Positions 44,871-57,100 of a DNA stretch of 64,000 nt are shown one piece after another. Numbering within the stretch: position 1 is the stretch's first letter; every line of letters starts with the position of its first letter. The notes below the pieces were generated by a model. The model saw only the letters and a program-made list of their open reading frames with translations, did no database searches and was not told the origin of the DNA. Position numbers and translations under genes: made by a program. The stretch comes from Mansonella perstans. Taxonomy: Eukaryota; Nematoda; Chromadorea; Rhabditida; Onchocercidae. Where the stretch lies: assembly GCA_037074765.1 (NCBI GenBank), contig JBAMDO010000048.1, forward strand, positions 470,336 to 534,335, read 5' to 3'.

Positions 44871-45005
44871 ACGTGAGAGTATGTGATACCGCAGGAGTCC
44901 CCTTCGGCGAGCGGAGCACGAGGAACAGAATGCCAGTTGTGTCGATCTGTTTTCAGACCTTGGGTTTGAGTTGGTCGATTCGTAAGCAGCACGTTCCACG
45001 CCCAT

Positions 45006-48000
45006 CCAATCCTATTAATACCTACTACGTACTGCATACAGCCGCATTAAATACCCAAAACCAAAGACTCATTCTCATGCTTTACTCTCAAACTTTCACT
45101 ATTTACCACGGCGACTGCACGCTTTGTTAAGGACCAGTGCAAGGCAAAGGGAACTGCAGTATTCCTTACGGTTTCGAAGCTAATCGTGATTCAGTCAAGC
45201 ATTTAAGTCCATTACGTAGTTCTTGAAACATACTAATGGTTGCATTCTTTAGACAACAACAACAACTGGTTTACATCCGATCGTGCATTTTTTTATCATA
45301 AGATTAACGTATCAAACAAATTAAAGACAACGGAAAAAGTTCCATTATCTGTGATCATTACTATCATTTATTTTTGCAATCGTCACAAAAAAGAACAACA
45401 TAGTTTAATACAGAAAGGAGTGAAACCATTTTCTTACAATCTTTCTTCATCGGATGGAATTTTTACCTCTTTCTAATAACCAATAACCCATTATATCATT
45501 TAATTAGCGAAATCATTCGGAAAGAGGATATGATATCAATATTTTCACTGATATATTGATATACATGAGTAAAATGACTATTTTTCGTCTAACATTTATA
45601 TGAAAATCTATTTCATACGATTAGATTTCGAAAATATTGTGAATTGATATTACATTTGTGACAGTGATAGTGCTATTTTGTCAAACACGCTTGAAAAAGG
45701 GCAAAGTTAACGCACAAAAGTTAATTCTTGCTGGATTTAATCATTATCAACAACACATAATCGATGCTGAATTTGACTGAGTAATTAATACTAATTAATA
45801 TAATATCATTAGTATACCGGCATGTAAATGACCTTGTCGTTGCAAAATAATGCAAAAAAATTGAGTCCAAAGATTTTTGTAGCAATGTCATTCGGATCGT
45901 GTTGATACAGTGCAGTAAATATTATAGAAAAAAACTTCAGTGCAAGTTTTTTGTGGAATTTACGGAACGAGCATGCGTTCAAAAATTGTCGCAAGATTCT
46001 TCAAAAATTTTGTAGAATTTTCGATTTGACATCTGCAACTGTATTCGAGATTTTTTTTTCCAATTTGAAACTACAGTATGTGACTCAGAAAAATTGCAGT
46101 CAAGCCAACGACTGAAACCAGATGCATCAAAAGAGTGGATATAAACCATTCGTCAAGACTGATTTGCATTCCCAAGTCAGCGAGTTTTTACATATCAGAA
46201 CTTAGCAAGAGCGGAAATGTTTGCGGATTTAAAGGAAGATTTAAAGGATTTAAAGGAAATATTAATTTTTTTTTATGCAGCGTTGAAATAAAAAAAGCAA
46301 ATTGTAATTACGGGATGCAAGTAACTAATTTATTTAACAAAATAACAAAAATAAAGTTTTCCATGTTAGTTTTAGATATATGACGGAATACTTTTGGACC
46401 GAAAAGAGAAAAGCCTTCAATCCCTGTCAGTATCTAAAATATACATAAAAGATTAATAATGCAACAAGGAAATATTGTAATGTCAACTTTTCTCGCAAAA
46501 ATATGATTTCATGGACCTATTTAAAAAGAGTACCGTCAACCAATTTCAGAATCGGTAACAAGATAGTAAGTGGAATTATAATTTCCGCGGAAGATTATTT
46601 ATCGATTTCAAAATTATCAAACCACATCGGCCAATAGACCTATTTCCATGATTAATTATTTGAATTATGTGGAAGTTCCGCCTATTCGATCTATGTTTTG
46701 AATTTTAAAATTTGATCTAAGGATCTTATATTTCTGAAAAATCAGCCTTTCTACAGCATTCAGTTCAATGAAAATTTATTTTCTTGTTCGAAAACACAGA
46801 ACCAGCTTTTACAATAACACTTTTGTAACACTAATATGAACAAATTTAAAAATTGTCAAATTCTGATTTCTAAGTTCGAATTTCACAACACCACTTTGTC
46901 GTACTCTCTCAGTCCAATAAAATGATGATTTGTCATTTTATTCTTGAAAAAGTTGCTCATACGACGACCATGACGATCATTTATGAACTAAAATAGTTGA
47001 TAAAAAGATGAAGTTGACAAAATTTATCAATCTGATATAAAAATTCTGAATGTTCATGAAGCATACATGCAACATATTTTCAACATTATCATCGTGGCCA
47101 CTTTGTAAGTACAATTTTGTATATGCAATTTTACAAACCGAAAAATTTTCTCCAGTTACAAACCTGACAAGTTCAGCCAGCAATAAAAGATTTGCCAAAA
47201 ATGAGTTAATAGACAGAAGTACCGTAAGAAAATGGTTTATGGGTTGTGGAAACAAATCATTGAAAAAATATTACTGCAAGGAGGGATCTAAATTGATGAA
47301 GCGTCAAGAAATTGATTAAACTCAATCAGCAGAGTAAATAAATCTCATCCTTTCACCACGTCTTTATTAACGGGTAAAATAAATTGTATCATCTTAAATA
47401 ATAGGCTTTCATGTATGTGCAAAATTGATTATATCGATAAATTTTATTGGAAATAATTCAATGAATAGTTGTTTTAAACCGTTCTCTCGTTTCCGAGAAA
47501 TGATTTGATAAAATAGTTTGCCTCGTCTAATTCAAGTTTCTTATTTCGACACAATGTCTCGAATCATCTGAAAGTCAACACATACAAACACCAAGATTCC
47601 AACGTCGTTTATCTCGATCTTTACCAATGTCTGATTAATAGTGACAGGTTGAAGTGAATTGATGAAACATTTTTAAGTCCTGAACTTTTTGCGCTTTGAA
47701 CTTAAGGATTGAAATCCAGTCCATTTCAATTATTTCAGATAATAGCGATAAGTATGAAGTTCTTGGATCCCAAATTACTTGAGTATGATTTTGATATTGG
47801 AAATATATTATTCGTCTTCACCATGTACTTATGACAAATTAGAAAATGTGATAACACAGTTTACCATATTGAATAAATCTACCTCCTCTCATTCTTCTGA
47901 TTTTTCATTCTAGGAAAATATCAAGTTTTAGAAAGTTAATTAAGCATCTTTCTTCAGGCTATTTTATTGAATTGTTTCCAAAGTTTACTTTTTGTTACGC

Positions 48001-51000
48001 TTTTGTCTTAAGGTTTTCAAATACTTTTTAACCAAAATTGTCTACAGAAATTAAAGCTATTTGATTGAGATCACATTTCGCTCACCGCAGTTATTGCATG
48101 GCTTACTTTACCAACGAAATTTTTTAAGAAGTAACTTTTTCAAAACATTTTGTGCTCTTATTTTGGTTTTGATCGAACTGATGGAGTTTTAGATGCAAAT
48201 GATTTATCAAAAAATTTTCCTGTCTCGAAGTGATTTCAAAATCTACAAAATTTTGAAAAAATTTCTGTCATAAATACTTATACTTCTGCCAATTTCTGTC
48301 TTTTTGTAGATAATAATAAAAAACAGAATATTTATGCTGAAGTTAATGAAGTAAACTTTTCATTCTTGAAGTAGCAAGAACACTATAAAATGCGAAATTT
48401 ACATAACGGCATAATCATATTTTATGAAACATATGTAAAGTTAAATGAAAAAGTTTGAAGCTTATGAATAATACTTAGGTTTAACACTTCACAAAATACT
48501 AAAAAATGATGAGAAAGATTAATGGCTCAAATTAGGCGGTACGAAAGGTAAACTACATAAAAAAAACTTTAGCAGCATATGCTTCATGCCTATGCATGAT
48601 AATAATGAGTACATAAGCATATTCACAATCAGCAGCTTGATAGAAAAAAAGTGAAAGTGATGTGACGATACAAAACGAAAAGTTGATCAGATTACATTAA
48701 TATCATCATAGTTTTATAATTTTAGTCTGAAAAAATATTACTGCAAGAAAATAATGTTGGGTTACTTATAACTAAGCAACGTTATGTAGATTGGCATTTT
48801 TGAGTTAAAAAAGTTGACAATATAGCGACCAAACCGAGCACATATACATAATCGGCTCAAATAGTCTTGAGACAACATGGAAATAGGATTATTTATATCA
48901 TTTTTTCAACCATATTGCTGTCAATATTAAGTTGTTCTTCATTTTGAATATATTTGACAATGAATAAAATAAGTATACTTGTATATATGAATTTCAAAAA
49001 GCACTGGAATAATTCAAAAACAGACAAAAATTGAACTGTAAGAATTGCTTAAGACACCGCTATCATGATTTCCTACTTGCTATTTCGTGCAATTTTAAAG
49101 CCAATTAAGTTATTCAGATATAGGCACGTCCAGACACTATAAACTATGCAAATCTTTCGCTCATGCTAATACTGATAAAAGTCGAATGATAAAAATCATT
49201 TCTTTGTCATTTATTCTTGCGCAAAGCCTTCAAATTTGCACGATAGCATGACAAAAATAAAACATTTCTGAATTATTAATTTATCCAAAAGCGTAAAACT
49301 AGCATAAATGGCTGATTTTATACTTTGCAACTACTACTATCATTAAGCATTTCATGAATAGAATATCTTTCTTTGCAATTAGTTTTTTGGGCACTCATTC
49401 AGAATTAAACACAATTAATTTTGAAATTTGAAAAATTCACCGTCGATGACAAAATAAATCTACATTTTTAATGAAAATACAGTAGAGCACGAGAGATTAT
49501 TATCCTTGAAATGTATAAAATGAAGCTACAGCAGCAACAGGAGCATTTTTTTAAAGCAATGTCCTTTTAATTTGACAGAAGGAAAATCGCATTAAAACCT
49601 GATAGATTATCGTAATAGTACTACAAATTTGTTAGGAAGTTAGTTCCTCCTGCTTTGATTATGAACCATTGTCCAATCACGCGCGAAACCAGAATAGAGA
49701 CGGCTCAGTGTACTACTGCTTGGTGAATTCGTTACCGGATAAGCCTGAAGATGTATTCCGCATTATCGATATATTGACTGGAATCAGCATCCTAATTATG
49801 ACATGAATACTTATCCAGCCATTTTTTTGTACATCAAATAACTTCAATTAAACTTTCACACTATAAGCAAGTAATTTTAGTTAATCTGCAATTGTCAACT
49901 TCCTTTCTTTTCAACGTCTCACATAACTCTAGCTTCTTATTAACCCTAAAAAGTAATTTGTGCAAATGCATTGTTAGCGAAGGTTAGAAACGCACCTTTA
50001 AGCTTAAGTTAGTTTATTCAACAAATTACATGAACACAAAGGAATGTTTTAATACAAAAAGGATTGATTTCTGATGTTATTGTTTTAATTTTCCAATCTG
50101 GCAAAATGAATCGGAACAGCAAAAAATGTGCACTTTTAAATTGCAACCATATATGCAGAGGTACTAAAAAAAGTAGGCCAATGTAACGACTTACGTAAGA
50201 TCAGTGTAAGGTTAACGTAATCAATTGATATACGAGTAGAGAATGGCACGTAGGGACGGGAACTTATCTAATTGCTATCAGTGATTTCTTTCTAGATGCG
50301 GTAAATCATCAGATGTATCCTACGGATATTGTGAGTACAAACAGAATAGTTCCCCCTGCCACCACGGATCGATGAACAAGAGTGAAACTGATCTATCTGT
50401 TTACAGGGTCGATTCACTTTATCTGTCAGTGCTTTTTACGTTTTGCAACATATTAAACGCATCCCTATGAGACTGATGAAATGGTTAATCCAGTTTTTAA
50501 ATGGTTTTTTCTTAAAGTTTCAAGAAAATTGGATTTTTGATAAACAAAGAAAAGCTCAAGCAGCATTCTCAGTTTACGAGTAAGCACAGCAAAGGAATGG
50601 ATATTTAAGCTCACCTCATACGGATTGTAAGACTTTGATATCGGATTATAAATGTATGGATTAGTATAAAGAGCTGAACGCCGTTGAAGCGATAGCGGAT
50701 TGTTATAGAGCTATAAGCAACACTGTTTTGAAAAATATAATTTGATTTAGAAAAAACATTGCATAAAATAAAGCTCTTAAATTTGGCATGTTTCAATTAC
50801 AAATACATAAAGATTGTACGATGAAATTAGTAAAAACGTTTTAAATACTTCACATTACTTTAAAATTGCTTTTAAATTTAACAACATCAGACCGTCTTTT
50901 TTCAAGAATTCATTATAAAAACTCAATTTAAACTTAAAACTAAAGCAGACTAAATCAAAAGAGAGAGAGAGAGAGGCAAAATTGAGTGAGTTTAAAGGTT

Positions 51001-51146
51001 TCAGAAATCTTACTTCACCTCACTTTGGAAAATGACTTGTGAAAGAATACTGCACAAGCGAATTTGTTAGGAATGAGTTTTCCCTTCGAATCTTCCGAAG
51101 AAAAATTAAAGAAATAGCCACTGCTGATAACAACAGATAGAAAAAA
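45006..51146. other. Intergenic region upstream of the EF-hand gene
   Basis: The first 130 bases continue a locally GC-richer island (about 44.82-45.13 kb) that covers exon 1 of the EF-hand gene and probably its 5'UTR and promoter. The rest is AT-rich, with a small repeat of GATTTAAAGGA near 46218-46258 and overlapping open frames on both strands near 47.0-47.3 kb that look non-coding. The last part should hold the 3'UTR of the large gene. No gene seen. Confidence 0.55.
50961..50976. repeat. GA dinucleotide microsatellite
   Basis: Eight copies of GA about 170 bases past the stop codon of the large minus-strand gene, probably in its 3'UTR or just beyond. Confidence 0.75.
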
Positions 51147-54100
51147 TTATTTTAGACAACGAACTCTGTATCCGCTGACAGGGGTATATTCTTGTAGCAA
51201 ATAAGGTCGTGATGGTGAACGATATTTAGCGTAAGTACTCGGGAATCCGTACTCAACGTTGTGATTCAAATTGCGTACGTAACTATCTACTCGCGATAAA
51301 CGTCCCGTGTCGTAAAACATGTCGACATTCGAACGTGAGCTAAAAAAAAATAATTTTTTTCTCTGAAATGAACCATTCTGATTGCAAGCTAAATTTGTCA
51401 AAACTATGAAAAGCATTGTTTCCGCCAGTCTCACATTCAATTGAAAAAAGCAAACCTTGCTCGGCTTAATCCATTATAAGATGAGAAGCGACTTGAACTC
51501 CTTGCAAGCTCATATTGTTTCTTTCCGCTGTATTCCATGAAGGACATAAATGAACCGGAACGTGATGGAGGGCGGTATACAGATGACAACGGTGGTGTCG
51601 AATAGTCACGAGTTCGAAGAGGCGGTGTCGCATAGTTTGAAGTATAACTAAATTTCATTGGCAGTAATTTCATTTCAGCACTACAATCAGAATTTTAAGT
51701 AAGTTTTGATTTATGAAATGATTATTTTATTGAACAGTGAGATTATACTATGAATTTCATTTAGGAAATTGTGCTATTGTAGTATGCACAATTGTGATAA
51801 GCGTGTGGGTCCAACAATTGTATACGCGATGTAGTAAATAAGATAGCACTCCAATCTTTATAATTTCTATAGTGTAAAAAGTAAATATACCGATAATAAT
51901 TGCTAGCCGAACGTTTTGAACGAAGCGCATTTCTTAGCTCTCGGGAGCGACTGCGCGAACGCTCAAGCAGACGATTCGCCGAATACAAAGTGTTTGAAAA
52001 TGGACCTAAAATCTTGATTACACTGTCCATAATTGAAAAAAAAAAGAGTCTAAATGTGAAATATCCTCATAACTCGTGGTTTACTCATTAATTTCTTTTT
52101 GTTTCTTAAAATTAGACAATCCATTACGATCATTCTCTTAGATCGATGCACAAAAAAGATTGGTCGATTAGCGATCTGGATATCATTGCAGTTTATTAAA
52201 CTATAACTTCATGAACTGAAAATTGCTTTAAAAATGTGTTCGCGATTCAATCAAAGTCTTATTTTAGATAATAATATGTAACAAAGTCTTTCGAAATCTG
52301 GGGAAAGAAGAAAATCCTTTAATTCCCTCGTATATTGATTTTCTTGTTCTTGGAAACCAATATCTGAACGCAAAAATTCAAAGCAATCATTGTTTTCTTA
52401 AAATATTAGTTTTCGAAAATCATGATATTTTCAAATATCAAGTTTTAGCTGCATGCTATTTACAAATAAACGGCTTATTAATGTGAAGAGAAATTAAAAA
52501 CAAACCCGAATTGACAATGTCATCAAATATCGAAGTATAAAGCGATGAAGCTTATAGGTTGAAACGGTAGTGTAATGATGCGCGGCATTTTGTACCATGG
52601 ACTGATTGGCGAGTACGCTTTTTTCTCGACTGGGTATAGGATGAAAATGATAAATAACTTGGCATACGAGGAGGGCCTCTTTGTCGATGTATGTCCTATG
52701 AAACATTTCCGGATGAGAATTGAAAACGGAAATTATAACTTAAATGAGAAAGCTTCTCAGAGTAGCAATAAATTGTAGATGGAATCATCGCTCAATATTT
52801 TCAAATATTGAGGAATTTCATATCGAAAGTCAAGTATTATCTCAAGCTGAAAAAATTGATGCATTAAGAGAGAGGTCAACTCGATAGTTTCAAAAACGAT
52901 GATAAAAACGAGTGACCATGACCACTAGCAAAAATTTGTGATGTGATGAAAGCTTAAATGAAATGAATCATCAATTTTATGAGAAGAAACTGAAATTAAA
53001 CTATTTACAACCACTCGAAGATATGAAAAATTACCAAGATCAAATGAAATTATTTAAAATATTAGAATCGATAACATACTTGATCATATGATTTGTATGT
53101 ACTTTCGCGATTTGCTTCTCTCCTAATCGGTGATGGTGATCGTTCTTGACGTTTTCTACTTGGGGATGGTGAACGCCTCGTGGGGGAGATGGAATGATTG
53201 TTTAGCTGATGGCGGAGATCCTCGCTAAAACTTAATATCTATGAAACTTGAATCTTCATTACATAAAATCTTTTCCAAAGCGCATTTTAAAGGAGACATA
53301 ATAATAGACCATAGTTTTATTAATCACTGGAAAAAGAATGCGCACTCTCGCACTTCGCAACATCCTACTGCTAACAGTTTTAAAAATTTTAATAGCTCTG
53401 AAAGATTATCTTTCCCGCTTTCTTTATTATTGCTAAAGTTTACTGTAGCAACGGCAGCATATTTCTCATCTTTGTTATCTTCATTCGCTTCAGGTTTTTT
53501 TTCCACTTCGTTTCAACAACTTCAGCATTGGTATCTTCAAAGGGAACCTATAATATATTTTTTACACGCGTTATTTGTCAAGTCCAAAGTTTTGTCCAAC
53601 ATAATAATAGGCTATAGTTTTATTAATCACTGTAAAATTCTATTCGATCACTTCAAAGCAAACCTCGTCATTCAGCTTTTCAGTTGGTGTTTGAACAATA
53701 GTTTCAGATTCTTCCGCTTCAACTACAGCTTCCTCTGAAGCCGGTTCAGGTTCTGCGGACGGTTCAAGCTCAGATTCAACTAGTGGTTCATTTGTTTCAG
53801 TTCTACAATATGTACGATAAATACAGTGATGAAAAATAACGTTCAGTTCTTAATTGAACTTACCATTATTCTTCATTTGTAGGAAAGAAAAAATAATTAA
53901 ATGGCAAAACATGCGAAGCCTTCAATGAACCAAAAGTTAAATCACGAGTGTTTTAGGCAATTATTGTCTTTACCAAGTTTTTCACACGATAGATAAGTCA
54001 TTTTCAGGATGCGAAAATGCTACGGGCAAAATTCCGAAATTTTACAGTAATTTTGAATTTTGAAAAGCGATCACTCAAGAACTAGAAACTACAGCTTGAA

Positions 54101-57100
54101 ATTTAAGACTTTAAATTTTGAAAAGGAGCCAAGAAATGGAAGATGCAAACTTGGCTGTTTTTGTCCATCCCGCTCTCACTGATTGTGGCGTTTCTGCTGA
54201 TTTATCGAAAATTCATTCATCCCACTGTTTTCTTCTTCGACACTTATCATTTTTGAAGTCTTTCGTGACGGGACTTTTTTCCATGCCTGAGGATGTTTTT
54301 CGACTGGGAACTCTTCTTGTGCTGTGGATTTCCTGGAAGAGAGTTTTTCTTCCTCGACAACTGATGTTTTTGCGATGAAATCACGACTTCTGATGTTTTC
54401 CTGGATGGCGTCTTTGCTTCTTGAACTGCTGATGATTTTCTTGATGGCAATTTCTTTTCTTTAACTTCTGAAGTTTTCTTGACTGAGGTTCCTCATCCTC
54501 AGGAGCAGATGTTTTTTCCTCCACGGTTGAAGTCTTTCTCGAAAGTACTTCCTGCACTTTTTCCTCCGCCCTTGAAACTTTTCTTGGAGATATTTCTCTC
54601 TCTATTGCTGATATTTTGCGATTTTTTTCTATAATAGACGTTTTTCTTGACGAAACCCCATCATCGGTAATAGATTTCTTAGATGAGGGTTTTTCCTGAA
54701 CGAATGTAAACTCTTGTTTGGTCATTAGTGGTGTAGCCAAACCATCGTTTGTCTCCTCGAATTTCAAGCTCGACGAACGAGAACTCAAATAAAATCATAT
54801 CGCAAATAAGCAAACAAAATATCTGATTAATGCAATTAGCGTATGACGAAATTTTTTAGAACATTCCATAATCTTATTTACAATGATGCTACTGAAATCT
54901 TTTACAAAAAGGTAAGAAATTTACAAAAACTAAAGTTCAATCAAGCATTAAGGCAGTTGCGATAGAATGATAAATTAAAGATAGTCAAGTAAGAACGTAA
55001 ATTGAAATATTTGTTGTGAAATGGATGGTTGACTTACCTGTGAATCGTTTCCGATTTTTCTTCTGGTGGTACAGCTGTTGCAAACCGCTTTCCTCTGAAA
55101 TTTGAATAATTTTACAATATTATTTACCTCGAACTACTTTGGATTATGTTCAATGTTCTGTGTTACTTTCATCCCGTTCAGCATTTTCATTTGAGATATG
55201 CCCGTGTAACAACTCATGCGGTTCGAATTGCAGCTCTTAGAAACAAAATCTTTAGTTTCATTGGCAATACTAAAACTAAAAAAAATAATATTCGTGCATG
55301 TAAATGAACGAAAAACATATTAAAAATGGGTAATTTTGTTATTATGTATCCTTGACACTTTTCTTTACAAATAATTTTAACGAAAAAAAAGTGAAAAGGA
55401 ATGATATCAGAGAGACATTCCGAGGGAATGCGTTCAGGAATTCAAAATAAAACGATTAGAATTCGAAATAGTACAGTCCTGAAAAGTAACTTAGCACATT
55501 TAACGGCAATACAATGTCAACATAATCAAAAAATGAATATACGAATTTCATGCTATTTAAGAGGCGTTAGCTTTGCCATGTTATATTTGGCAATACTAGA
55601 ACTAAAAATGAAGGTCTCACGTAAAACTCTAATTTGGCGTCGAAGTTGTCAACGATATATTACAATTGAAATTATTTGATTTCTTTTACAAACGGAGAAA
55701 GGCCGAAATTAATTTTGAGTGTCTCATGAAGAATTTCACAGAATAATTTTTATAGCACGAGAGGAAATAATTGAGCAAGCTTAGAAGATACAACTGTTGT
55801 ACATCGAAGGTGTAAGAATCGGTACCATGGAACGTACCGGGATAGTTTAACTGTCAGCACTCCATGGTATTAATTATGCTCCCACATGCTGAATGACCTA
55901 CTTTCAAATATACGTTTACAAAGCAAGTTGCAACAGACATTCAACTGCAACAATTTCCCTTATAAACATTGCTCATCTCACCTGCTTCGTCATTCCAAGC
56001 TTTAGACTGCTGCTCTTCGCTAGCAAGTTCTACATTATCAGGCTCATTTCGTTCGTTATCCAAGTCTTCGGGTTTTTCTGGCTCTTCTGCTCCCGCCTCT
56101 GATTCATCCATAACGTCTTCAGATTCATTTGTAGCTAAGCTCTGCAATTTGAATTTCGATTAATTTTCATTTGTCGTAAGCATTTCATTTTTCTGACGAT
56201 ATAAAAGTCTGCCAATCTTTTTAATAGCTTTTCACTCCATATGAGAAAAATAGAACATTTATCATAACACATGAACATCTTTTTTTTTAAAATTTTGCGT
56301 TTACAAGGACAAATTATTTCAGTTAGTTCCGTTTAATAAACATCAATAAAACCTAACCTACACAATAGGCTTATTCGAAGAATGTATTATTAAAAGAAAA
56401 TTAGTCCATAATACGGTACTTGCGGGAATTTTATGAATTTGGCTTATTAATGAATGGTTATTGTGAGACAAAGAGATTGTGAGACAAATGACGATTGAAT
56501 ATGACAAACTCTGTACATGAGGAAACTTCTAAAACCTTTGGCTCATGAGAGAAGCCAAATTGCTGGAATAATTGAAGCATATAGTTAGATGCCAGAAGCA
56601 TTCACATAGATTCTGCACAATAATACCTGTTCCGTGATAACGTCTTGTATGTCTTCAGTAACGTTGAGAGACTTCGTATGCTTTATTTCGTCCTGAGCTT
56701 CTCCCACTTCTGATTGAGCTTTTTCCAGTTCTTCAATTTCTGATTCCTTAGATCTTGTTCCAGGAGGAGGAGGATTCTCTCCTATTGGTAACTCTTTAGC
56801 TTTGTCATCTACTTGAGGTGCTTCAATGCTAACAGTTCTTGTCTTTTCTACTGGTACTATTTCCTCTAATACTGCCGCAATTTCATTAACTTCTTGAGGT
56901 GTTTCAACCTTAAAACCTATAGCTGTTCTATTTTCCTCAAATGGCATTCCTTCCTTCATAGTAGGAGCAATCTCTATATTAACAATTTCCGACTCGACTG
57001 GTGATTCGGCTTCTTGTTCTGCAAGTGCCGATGTTTCTACAGCTTGCTGAAAACAAGGCCATAATGCAACGTGTAATTCATTTTAATTTGCAGTTGCACT

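Noticed and set aside
44873..45130. 85-codon plus-strand frame in the GC-richer island
   Set aside because: It is antisense to exon 1 of the EF-hand gene and mirrors its composition; no splice or family support.
46977..47319. Overlapping ~90-codon frames on both strands
   Set aside because: Mirror-image open frames in AT-rich DNA, without exon boundaries or similarity, are expected by chance.
55401..55679. 92-codon plus-strand frame
   Set aside because: It lies inside an intron of the large minus-strand gene, with no recognisable product or splice partners.
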